Assembly (NCBI GenBank): GCA_017849335.1
Contig: JAFIHP010000178.1
Span: 1-12,024, forward strand
Direction of reading: 5' to 3'
Origin: Actinomycetales bacterium
Lineage (GTDB): Bacteria; Actinomycetota; Actinomycetes; S36-B12
DNA length: 12,024 nt
How positions within the stretch are numbered: position 1 is the first letter of the stretch; each line of letters begins with the position of its first letter. A model generated the notes under the pieces. That model ran no database searches. It was not told the origin of the DNA and saw only the letters and a program-made list of their open reading frames with translations. Of this stretch, positions 6,170-12,024 are shown one piece after another. A program made the translations under genes and the position numbers.

Positions 6170-7144
6170 TCAGACGACGAACATGTCTTCCTTGGACCAC
6201 TGCGGGGCGACCGCGCGGGACAGGCCCGCGAGCGCCATGTAGGAGCCGGCGTCCATGCCGGCCGGCTCGTCCTTCGGGATGACCCCGGCGACCTTCTGCG
6301 TCTTGAAGACCGTGCCCTGGGCGAGGTCGCCGTGCGGGAAGCCCGGCTCGGTGCAGCCCGTGCACGGGTGGCCGGCACGGGTCTTCGACGACTGCCGGTT
6401 CCACAGGATGCGGTTGCACGGGGAGTGCGTCATCGGGCCGCGGCAGCCGAACTCGTAGAACAGGCAGCCCGTGCGCATGCCCTGGCCGAAGCTCGGCGGG
6501 TCCTGCTTGTACGTGAAGAACTGCACGCGGGTGCAGCCGGACTGCGTGAACGTCGTGAAGAACGTCGCCGGGCGCTGCAGCTCGTCGAGCGACAGGTCGC
6601 CGACCCTGCCGGCGGCCAGCGCGACGAGGATCTGCGAGATCCAGTCCGGGTGCGCCGGGCAGCCGGGGATGTTGATGACCGGCAGGCCGAGCTTGCTGAC
6701 GAAGTCGGGGCCGAGGTACCCGCCGCGCTTGCCGCCCCGGTCGAACTGCAGGCCGCGGCTCTGCGAGGGGTTCGGCGGCACGGCCGGCAGGCCGCCCCAC
6801 GTCGCGCAGTCGCCGATCGCGACGACCAGGCCCGCCTTGGGCGCGATGTCGTCGACCCAGTCCTTCATCGGGCGGCCGGCGAACATGTCGAACCGGCCGG
6901 TGCCGTTGGGGGCCTCGATGACGCTGCCCTCGTAGACGAAGATGTCGATCTCCTTCTCGCCCCGTGCGTAGGACCAGAACAGGTCCTGGGCGGTCTGGCC
7001 GATCTCCATCGAGAGCGTCGGGTGGTACACGATCTCCAGCCCGTAGTCGACGATCAGGTCGACGACCGACGGCTCGGCGGCGTTGATGAACGACATGGTG
7101 TTGCCGCTGCAGGCGCCGCCCTGGAACCAGAGCACGGATGTCAC
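6170..7144 (-). CDS. hucS: Group 2a [NiFe]-hydrogenase small subunit
   Basis: The product has 324 residues and starts VLWFQGGACSGNTMSF directly, with no twin-arginine leader, so the enzyme matures in the cytoplasm. It carries electrons from the active site through Fe-S clusters. The nine cysteines are 12, 113, 162, 204, 227, 234, 243, 261 and 264. Proximal site: Cys12, Cys113, Cys162, with Asn15 where the usual CxxC has its second Cys. Medial: Cys243, Cys261, Cys264. Distal: Cys204, Cys227, Cys234, with Gln201 where most families have His. So each site shows three cysteines, consistent with the three [3Fe-4S] clusters reported for M. smegmatis Huc. The GTG start at 7144 overlaps the hypB stop as GTGA with AGGAGG just upstream. 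A long open frame continues upstream to 7534 but only shadows hypB. Confidence 0.97.
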   Translation of the reverse strand: MTSVLWFQGGACSGNTMSFINAAEPSVVDLIVDYGLEIVYHPTLSMEIGQTAQDLFWSYARGEKEIDIFVYEGSVIEAPNGTGRFDMFAGRPMKDWVDDIAPKAGLVVAIGDCATWGGLPAVPPNPSQSRGLQFDRGGKRGGYLGPDFVSKLGLPVINIPGCPAHPDWISQILVALAAGRVGDLSLDELQRPATFFTTFTQSGCTRVQFFTYKQDPPSFGQGMRTGCLFYEFGCRGPMTHSPCNRILWNRQSSKTRAGHPCTGCTEPGFPHGDLAQGTVFKTQKVAGVIPKDEPAGMDAGSYMALAGLSRAVAPQWSKEDMFVV

Positions 7145-7815
7145 GGTGCCTCCTGAAGGTGTGGTGTGCGAGTGGAGAGCAGATCGAGCAGGTCGTCGAT
7201 GCCGGCCCCGGTGCGCGCCGACGTCTCGACGACCGTGGCGTCCGGGTTCACCGCGGCGACGGCCGCGAGCGCGGCGTCGCGGTCCCACTCGACGGCGGCG
7301 GCGAGGTCGGTCTTCGTCACGACCACGACGTCGGAGGAGTGGAACAGCTGCGGGTACTTGACCGGCTTGTCCTCGCCCTCCGTGACCGACAGCAGCGCGA
7401 CGCGCACATCCTCGCCGAGGTCGTAGGAGCTCGGGCAGACCAGGTTGCCGACGTTCTCGATGACGAGCAGGTCGAGGGCGCGCAGGTCCCAGCCGGACAG
7501 GTGCTCGCCGATCATGTCCGCCTCGAGGTGGCACATGCCTTCGGTGACGATCTGCCGCACCGGGGCACCGCTGCGGGCCAGTCGCTGCGCGTCGTTGTCG
7601 GTCGCGCAGTCGCCGACCAGGGCAGCGGCGACGATGCCTCGTTCGACGGCGCGGGCGAGCAGCAGCTCCAGCAGGGCGGTCTTGCCGGTCCCGGGGCTGG
7701 ACACCCAGTTGCTGACACGGACGTCTACGTCGGCGAACTGGGCGCGCAGGCCGGCGGCGAGCAGGTCGTTCTTCTCCAGGACGCCCTTGCGGAGCTCCAC
7801 GATCCGCGCGGTCAT
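7141..7815 (-). CDS. hypB: Hydrogenase nickel incorporation GTPase HypB
   Basis: The product has 224 residues. Walker A is SSPGTGKT (39-46); the switch region is VGDCATDNDAQRL (67-79); the metal-site region is GMCHLEADMI (Cys95, His96); then IENVGNLVCPSSYDLGED (Cys127). The base-specificity motif is TKTD (167-170) rather than NKxD, and the G5-like motif is SARTG (199-203). HypB hydrolyses GTP to drive nickel insertion into the large subunit together with HypA. The N-terminus lacks both the CxxCGC high-affinity nickel site of E. coli HypB and a His-rich nickel store. The ATG at 7815 overlaps the hypA stop by ATGA and matches the usual HypB start; the frame upstream to 7920 shadows hypA. Its stop overlaps the small-subunit start, so nickel insertion and structural genes are translationally coupled. 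Confidence 0.96.
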   Translation of the reverse strand: MTARIVELRKGVLEKNDLLAAGLRAQFADVDVRVSNWVSSPGTGKTALLELLLARAVERGIVAAALVGDCATDNDAQRLARSGAPVRQIVTEGMCHLEADMIGEHLSGWDLRALDLLVIENVGNLVCPSSYDLGEDVRVALLSVTEGEDKPVKYPQLFHSSDVVVVTKTDLAAAVEWDRDAALAAVAAVNPDATVVETSARTGAGIDDLLDLLSTRTPHLQEAP

Positions 7816-8189
7816 GCGCTCACCTCGACCATGTCCTCGCTCACGCACGTGTCGTCGAGGGTGACGTCGAGGATCTCCAGCTCCTTGCCGCCGATGACCG
7901 CGCCGCACGGCGTGCCGCAAACCGGGCAGCGGAAGTCGTGGGTCGAGGCCAGCTGCTGCGGTCCGCAGGCCGGACAGTCGATCACGACCGGCGACACCTC
8001 GATCACGAGCGCGGCGTCGGCGAGCGGCGTGTCCTGCGCGGCCACGTCGTACGCGAACTCCAAGGCGCGGGGCACGATCCCGGACAGCTCGCCGACGCGG
8101 ACGCGTATCCCGAGCACCCGCGGGGGCGGGGAGGGCAATGCGTCCACGACCGTCGAGACGACGGCGTGGGCGACGGAGAGCTCGTGCAC
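7812..8189 (-). CDS. hypA: Hydrogenase nickel chaperone HypA
   Basis: The product has 125 residues, the usual family length. The start codon is GTG (8189), giving MHELS with the invariant His2 nickel ligand. The zinc site is CPAC (Cys72, Cys75) and CPVC (Cys88, Cys91). The region between (GELSGIVPRALEFAYDVAAQDTPLADAALVIE) is typical HypA. HypA binds nickel and passes it with HypB to the large-subunit precursor. It starts 4 bp after the DUF1641 gene and its stop overlaps hypB. Two further cysteines, Cys95 and Cys115, are outside the canonical site. Confidence 0.96.
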   Translation of the reverse strand: MHELSVAHAVVSTVVDALPSPPPRVLGIRVRVGELSGIVPRALEFAYDVAAQDTPLADAALVIEVSPVVIDCPACGPQQLASTHDFRCPVCGTPCGAVIGGKELEILDVTLDDTCVSEDMVEVSA

Positions 8190-8193
8190 GGAG

Positions 8194-8730
8194 TCAGCCC
8201 CGGCGCTGGTGGGAGCCGAAGACGCGGGCGAACTCGACGAAGAACGCGAGCGTCTCCTGGACCTCGGGCTCCTTGATGACCTTCATGAGGGCGAAGACGC
8301 CGCCGACGTCGACCTGCTTGCCGCGGGTGCGGCGGTCGGCTTCGAGGGCGGCCTCGCCGAACGTCCCGATGACCTGGACGATCTCCGGCTGCAGGATCGG
8401 GGAGTCCAAGAACCCCTGGACCGTCTCCTTGCGGGTGGCCAACGTCTCGGCGAGGGGGGCGAGGGTGGCCAGGGCGCCGACGGCGGAGGTGAGCTGCGAC
8501 GCCTGGTCGGCGTCGAGGCTCTCGCGCAGCTGGCGCACCAGACCGTTGACGTTGTCGGTCAGCTCGGGTCCGCGCTGGAGGAAGGCCGTGCCCATCGCGG
8601 CGAGAGCGGCGATGGTGGGCGCGTTGGCCACGATGACGGCCAGCGACTGACGGATCTCCGGGTCGGCCAGCATCGCGTCCAGCGCGTCGCTCGTGCCCGT
8701 GCGCGCGTCGAGGTCCTGCGGCAACGTCAT
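8194..8730 (-). CDS. DUF1641-type protein, first gene of the hydrogenase operon
   Basis: The product has 178 residues and is almost entirely helical with no cysteine. Residues about 142-172 (VGGVFALMKVIKEPEVQETLAFFVEFARVFG) match what I know of DUF1641, a domain found beside formate dehydrogenases, sulfide:quinone oxidoreductases and hydrogenases. Residues 20-130 are amphipathic or hydrophobic helices (AVIVANAPTIAALAAMGTAFL) that could oligomerise or touch a membrane; none is a convincing transmembrane helix. In M. smegmatis a small protein, HucM, encoded just before hucS, builds the stalk that tethers Huc to the membrane and delivers menaquinone. By operon position and size this protein is a candidate for that role, but I cannot show homology. 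The ATG at 8730 has GGAG about 6 bases upstream and is the promoter-proximal start. Confidence 0.85.
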   Translation of the reverse strand: MTLPQDLDARTGTSDALDAMLADPEIRQSLAVIVANAPTIAALAAMGTAFLQRGPELTDNVNGLVRQLRESLDADQASQLTSAVGALATLAPLAETLATRKETVQGFLDSPILQPEIVQVIGTFGEAALEADRRTRGKQVDVGGVFALMKVIKEPEVQETLAFFVEFARVFGSHQRRG

Positions 8731-8872
8731 GGCGAACTCCGTTCGACGGCCTGGGTGCTCGGCACACTACGCCCGGGTTCTGGTTGATGCATCACATAAT
8801 CCCGCGACGGCGCAAACAACTTCTTTGCCCGACCGAAGGGCCAGTTTCGGTGTCTGGTCGTAAGTTCTCCTT
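8731..8872. promoter_or_regulatory. Divergent promoter region between hydrogenase operon and lysR
   Basis: These 142 bp separate the two divergent starts and are visibly richer in A/T than the flanking genes. A perfect 10-bp palindrome, TGATGCATCA, lies at 8785-8794. A second dyad, ACCGAA-N8-TTCGGT, lies at 8832-8851. On the minus strand, TAGTGT (8769-8764) fits the actinobacterial TANNNT -10. The palindrome would then fall over the -35 position of that promoter, where no good TTGACA is visible, as expected for an activator-dependent promoter. Regulation of the operon by the adjacent LysR protein is inferred from this arrangement. Confidence 0.55.
8861..8866 (+). promoter_or_regulatory. Candidate -10 element for leaderless lysR transcript
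   Basis: TAAGTT fits TANNNT and ends six bases before the ATG at 8873, the spacing expected if transcription starts on the A of the start codon. No Shine-Dalgarno is visible before that ATG. No clear -35 is seen 17 bases upstream; the ACCGAA/TTCGGT dyad occupies that area. Confidence 0.45.
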
Positions 8873-9781
8873 ATGAAGGACGTCACCCTCAGGCAGCTGC
8901 GCTTTCTCTCCGAGGCCGCGCGGACCGGCTCGCTCGCGGGCGCCGCGCTATCGATGCACGTGACCGCGCCGGCGGTCGGCCAGCAGCTGCGACTGCTCGA
9001 ACGCGAGGTCGGCCTGCCCCTCCTCGAGCGGGGTCGCGGCGGCCAGGAGGTCACGGAGGCCGGCGCCCTGGTGCTGGCGACGGCTCGCCGGATCGAGGCC
9101 GAGATCCGCGCGTGCTCGGACCAGCTGGGCGCCCTGCGTCGCGGGGAGAGCGGTCACGTCGCCCTCGGCGCCGTCAGCACCGCCAAGTACTTCGCACCCC
9201 GCCTGCTCGCCGCGTTCCAGCGGGAGCACCCGGGCGTCCGGCTGGCGCTCGTCGTCGGGAACCGGGCCGAGATCGTCGACCGGCTCGAGTCGTTCGAGAT
9301 CGACCTCGCGGTGATGGGCCGGGCGCCGAGCCGGCTGGACGTCCTGCAGGAGGTGCTCGCCGACCATCCCTACGTCGTCGTCGCGCCGCCGGACCATCCG
9401 CTCGTCGGCCGCCCGCGGCTGTCGTTCGACCAGGTCGCCCGCGAACCCTTTCTGCTACGCGAGCCCGGCTCCAGCACGCGCGCCCACGCGGACGACCTGT
9501 TCGCCACCGTCGGTATGCGCCCGACCGTCGTCATGGAGATCGCCTCCAACGAGACGATCAAGCAGGCCGTGATGGCGGGCCTGGGAATCGCCGTCATCTC
9601 CGAGCACACCGTGGGCGCCGAGCTGCGCGACGGGCGGCTCGCCGTGCTTCGGGTCGCCCAGTTCCCGGTCATGCAGCAGTGGCTGGCCGTTCGCATGGCG
9701 CAGCGCGCGGTCGGACCGGCGAGCTCGGCACTGTGGGACTTCCTGGTCGCCGAGGCCGGCGACCTCATCCCCCAGGTGTGA
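8873..9781 (+). CDS. LysR-family transcriptional regulator, CbbR-like
   Basis: The product has 302 residues, normal LTTR length. The winged helix-turn-helix is at about residues 4-66 (LRQLRFLSEAARTGSLAGAALSMH, then APAVGQQLRLLEREVGLPLLER). The effector domain runs from about residue 93 (GHVALGAVSTAKYFAPRLLAAF) to the end. GVRLALVVGNRAEIVDRL, DLAVMGR, SNETIKQAVMAGLGIAVISEHTVGAEL and the late QQWLAVRM stretch resemble CbbR/RbcR regulators of CO2-fixation operons, which sense metabolites such as NADPH or RuBP. It is divergent from the hydrogenase operon, so it most likely controls that operon and perhaps itself. I see no RuBisCO genes in the window. The start is chosen by family fit; the transcript looks leaderless. 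Confidence 0.93.
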   Translation: MKDVTLRQLRFLSEAARTGSLAGAALSMHVTAPAVGQQLRLLEREVGLPLLERGRGGQEVTEAGALVLATARRIEAEIRACSDQLGALRRGESGHVALGAVSTAKYFAPRLLAAFQREHPGVRLALVVGNRAEIVDRLESFEIDLAVMGRAPSRLDVLQEVLADHPYVVVAPPDHPLVGRPRLSFDQVAREPFLLREPGSSTRAHADDLFATVGMRPTVVMEIASNETIKQAVMAGLGIAVISEHTVGAELRDGRLAVLRVAQFPVMQQWLAVRMAQRAVGPASSALWDFLVAEAGDLIPQV

Positions 9782-9784
9782 TCG

Positions 9785-11038
9785 TCAGACGAAGGTCGGG
9801 GCGCGGTCGAAGCCCGGGCGCAGCGGCATGCCGGAGGAGCCGCCGGGCCCGAGCTTGCCCCCCAGCATCTGGTGCAGCTGGATCTGGTCGATGTCGAAGC
9901 CCAGCCGCGACGCCGCCATGTACAGGCGCCACACGCGCGCGACCGGCAGCCCGCCCTCGGCGACCGCCGCGTCCCAGTTCGCCTCGAGGTTCTCGCACCA
10001 CGCCTTCAGGGTCAGGGCGTAGTGCTCCCGCAGGTTCTCCTCGTGCCGGATCTCGAACCCGGCGGAGTTCATCGCCGTCATGACCTGCGCCGGACCGGAC
10101 AGCTCGCCGTCCGGGAACACGTAGCGCGTGATGAACGAGCCGCGGAAGTGCGACTTCCACTCGTCGCTGGGGCGGGTGATGGTGTGGTTCAGCATCCGGC
10201 CCTCGGCGCGGAGCTTGCCGTAGAGGAACGAGAAGTACGACGGGTAGTTGGCCCGGCCGATGTGCTCGGTGAGGCCGATCGATGAGACCGCGTCGAAGCC
10301 GGACTCCGGCACGTCGCGGTAGTCGCTGAACCGGATCTGGGCCGAGGACCCGAGCCCGGCGTCGTCGATCGCCTGCTGGCCCCACAGCGCCTGCTGCTGG
10401 GACAAGGTGACGCCGATCGCGTTGACGCCGTAGTTCTTCACGGCGTGCAGCACGAGTCCACCCCAGCCGCAGCCGACGTCGAGGAGCCGCATCCCGGGCT
10501 GCAGGCCCAGCTTGCGGCACACGAGGTCGAACTTCTCCTCCTGCGCCGTCTCCAGGCTGGCGTCGGCGGTCGGGTACACCGCGCACGTGTACGCCATCGA
10601 CGGGCCGAGCACGTACGAGTAGAAGCGGTTGCTCACGTCGTAGTGGTGGTGGATCGCGTCCGCGTCGCGCCGCTTGGAGTGACGGCGACCGCGCTGGCGG
10701 CGCTCGAGCGCGGGCGGCGCCGGCCGCTTGAACGCGTACGGCGCGAAGGTCCGGGCCAGCGCGAGCTTGTCGCCCCAGGTCAGGTGGTCCAGCGGCAGCG
10801 GGTAGAGCCGGCTGAGCGCCGTGTACGCGTCGCCCACGATCTCCAGGTCGCCGTTGACGTACGCGCGGGCCAGGCCGATCTGGTTCGGCGACCCCGCCAG
10901 GTACTCGACGGCCCGCGGCGTGCGCACGTCGAGGACGACGTCGCTGTCCTGCGGGCCGGCCGTCGAACCGTCGTAGGCGCGGAATCCCACTTCCCGTTCT
11001 GCGGGCACGATCATCGAGAACGCATCGGCCAACTTCAC
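9785..11038 (-). CDS. tmsB: SAM-dependent fatty-acid C-methyltransferase (10-methylene fatty acid synthase, Cfa family)
   Basis: The product has 417 residues of the cyclopropane-fatty-acid synthase family. Motifs: IHHHYDVSNRFYSYVLGPSMAYTCAVY (129-155), SAM loop LLDVGCGWGG (185-194), GLTEHIGRANYPSYF (255-269), MLNHTITRP (282-290), FITRYVFPDGEL (302-313) and EENLREHY (333-340). Cys152, Glu258, His285 and Tyr340 correspond to the bicarbonate/active-site ligands of E. coli Cfa (Cys139, Glu239, His266, Tyr317). Pairing with an FAD-binding reductase identifies it as the TmsB/BfaB type, which methylates oleoyl phospholipid to 10-methylene stearate. The start is GTG at 11038, overlapping the upstream gene's stop as GTGA. 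The frame continues far upstream, but only antiphase to that gene. Its 3' end converges on lysR with 3 bp between stops. A plain cyclopropane synthase is the alternative. Confidence 0.88.
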   Translation of the reverse strand: MKLADAFSMIVPAEREVGFRAYDGSTAGPQDSDVVLDVRTPRAVEYLAGSPNQIGLARAYVNGDLEIVGDAYTALSRLYPLPLDHLTWGDKLALARTFAPYAFKRPAPPALERRQRGRRHSKRRDADAIHHHYDVSNRFYSYVLGPSMAYTCAVYPTADASLETAQEEKFDLVCRKLGLQPGMRLLDVGCGWGGLVLHAVKNYGVNAIGVTLSQQQALWGQQAIDDAGLGSSAQIRFSDYRDVPESGFDAVSSIGLTEHIGRANYPSYFSFLYGKLRAEGRMLNHTITRPSDEWKSHFRGSFITRYVFPDGELSGPAQVMTAMNSAGFEIRHEENLREHYALTLKAWCENLEANWDAAVAEGGLPVARVWRLYMAASRLGFDIDQIQLHQMLGGKLGPGGSSGMPLRPGFDRAPTFV

Positions 11039-12024
11039 TGCTGCTGCACCACCTTCGCGTAGAGATCCTTCAGGCGACCCTGCGGATCGTATTGCTGCTT
11101 CAAGGGCACGTACTCGGCGCCGCCGTAGATCGACCAGAAGAGGTCGCGGTCGTAGAAGGCGGTGGAGTACAACGACTTGCGGCCGTCGAGCTCGGTGACT
11201 ACTTCCTCGATCCGGCGGTTCACGCGCCCTTCGGCGGGATCGACCCCGGCGGGCAGCGCGACGGTCGACCAGAAGCCGACGTTGACGTAGAGCTCGGTGG
11301 GGTCGAACTCGTAGAGCGGCCAGCGGGCTTCCGGGTCGCGCTGCTTCAGCGGGCACACCCAGACCGGCTCGATCCCGATCTCGCGGTGGAAGAAGTCCAA
11401 GAAGTCCGGGAGCCGGTCGGCCGGCACCTCGACGTCCTGCACGACGGGCTCGCGGGCGGGCCGGCCGCGCAGGCGGTCGGTGCGGGCCGCGAAGCCGAAG
11501 CGGCGGTCGAGGGCCACGAGCTTCCAGTAGACGTCGCTGCGCAGCTTGGACTTCGGCCACACCCGGCGGATCAGCGGCTTCTGGGCGCCGAACGCCCGCG
11601 AGCACCAGAACCAGTCGGTGTCCCAGCGCCACAGGTAGTCGTGGATGGTGAGGACGTCGACGGTCTTGGCCTGGATGCTGCGGTAGTAGATGCCCATGCC
11701 CGTGTAGTCGCTCGGGCTGAGGCCGCCGGGCAGCTCGTCGACCATGGTGCCGACCGTCGCGTACTGCTCGCCCGGACCGAACACCGTGCCGTCGAGGAAG
11801 TGCACGGGACGGTCCTCGAAGACGCGGTCCTTGGCGATCCGCGTCAGGGCATCGGTCACCTCGGCGGCGGTGTCGAAGCGCAGATGGCGCAGCAGGACGT
11901 AGGGCTTCGTCGGCTCGAGCTCGATCTTCAGCCGCAGGGCGTAGCCGAGGGAGCCGTAGGAGTTGGGGAAGCCGAAGAAGAGGTCGCGGTTCGGGTCGTC
12001 GGCGGCGGGCGTGACGGTGAGGAC
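11035..12024 (-). CDS. tmsA: FAD-dependent fatty-acid oxidoreductase (10-methylene reductase), C-terminal part
   Basis: The open frame runs from the right window edge to the stop at 11035, giving 329 residues of the C-terminal part. The first 56 or so, including NRDLFFGFPNSYGSLGYALRLKIELEP, match the end of a PCMH-type FAD-binding domain of the DHCR24/TmsA (BfaA) family. The remainder is the C-terminal cap domain, with WRWDTDWFWCSRAFGAQ, LRGRPAREPVVQDVEVP and WPLYEFDPTELYVNVGFWSTV. In the known pathway this protein reduces 10-methylene stearate to 10-methylstearate (tuberculostearate) using FAD and NADPH. An internal GTG at 11859 is not the start because the family sequence continues upstream of it. 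The GTGA overlap with tmsB indicates co-translation. The N-terminus lies outside the window. Confidence 0.9.
   Translation of the reverse strand, partial: VLTVTPAADDPNRDLFFGFPNSYGSLGYALRLKIELEPTKPYVLLRHLRFDTAAEVTDALTRIAKDRVFEDRPVHFLDGTVFGPGEQYATVGTMVDELPGGLSPSDYTGMGIYYRSIQAKTVDVLTIHDYLWRWDTDWFWCSRAFGAQKPLIRRVWPKSKLRSDVYWKLVALDRRFGFAARTDRLRGRPAREPVVQDVEVPADRLPDFLDFFHREIGIEPVWVCPLKQRDPEARWPLYEFDPTELYVNVGFWSTVALPAGVDPAEGRVNRRIEEVVTELDGRKSLYSTAFYDRDLFWSIYGGAEYVPLKQQYDPQGRLKDLYAKVVQQQ

Noticed and set aside
6170..7144. Twin-arginine signal or a group 1h hydrogenase assignment
   Set aside because: The protein starts directly with the VLWFQGGACSGN core, and both subunits match HupSL/Huc-type motifs (GGACSGN, DSCLVCTVHA) better than the group 1h form as I know it.
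4061..7156. A 1031-codon open frame on the plus strand antisense to the hydrogenase genes
   Set aside because: It is a by-product of high-GC codon bias opposite hucL and hucS; its translation is Arg/Ala/Val-rich with no domain, while the minus strand gives clear conserved proteins.
7815..7920. Upstream extension of hypB
   Set aside because: The added residues are an Arg/His-rich frame opposite in phase to hypA, not a genuine His-rich nickel store; the family start is the ATG overlapping the hypA stop.

Overview
This is a GC-rich window (roughly 70% by eye) with GTG starts, overlapping stop/start codons and compact operons. Together with a 10-methyl fatty acid (tuberculostearic-type) gene pair and an actinobacterial-style group 2a hydrogenase operon, this points to an actinobacterium. 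I cannot fix the genus from sequence alone.

Layout. About two thirds of the window (385-8730, minus strand, transcribed right to left) is one hydrogenase operon: DUF1641 protein, hypA, hypB, [NiFe]-hydrogenase small subunit, large subunit, maturation protease, a 102-aa unknown, a TPR protein, a 119-aa unknown, a NifU-like protein and a six-repeat NHL beta-propeller protein. Nearly all junctions are stop/start overlaps or gaps below 40 bp. After a 181-bp intergenic stretch with three palindromic elements spaced exactly 60 bp apart, hypF begins on the same strand and runs off the left edge. Divergently, at 8873-9781 (plus), lies a CbbR-like LysR regulator. It shares a 142-bp intergenic region with the operon that holds two short dyads and a leaderless-type -10. 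Convergent with the regulator, only 3 bp away, is a minus-strand pair for 10-methyl-branched fatty acids: a SAM-dependent methyltransferase (tmsB/bfaB) and the C-terminal part of the FAD-dependent partner (tmsA/bfaA), cut by the right edge.

How it works together. The small and large subunits match the group 2a uptake hydrogenase family (cyanobacterial HupSL, mycobacterial Huc), whose mycobacterial member oxidises H2 at atmospheric concentration. The small subunit lacks a Tat signal. Each of its three cluster sites shows only three cysteines: Asn replaces one proximal Cys and Gln replaces the distal His. That fits the three [3Fe-4S] clusters reported for Huc. HypA and HypB deliver nickel, HypF starts CN ligand synthesis, and the protease should remove an 18-residue tail from the large subunit. 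The five downstream accessory proteins have no experimentally assigned role that I know of. Their tight coupling to the structural genes suggests an assembly, electron-transfer or complex-organising module, and they are the best candidate here for undescribed biology. The NifU-like protein is notable because it retains only one of the two scaffold cysteines.
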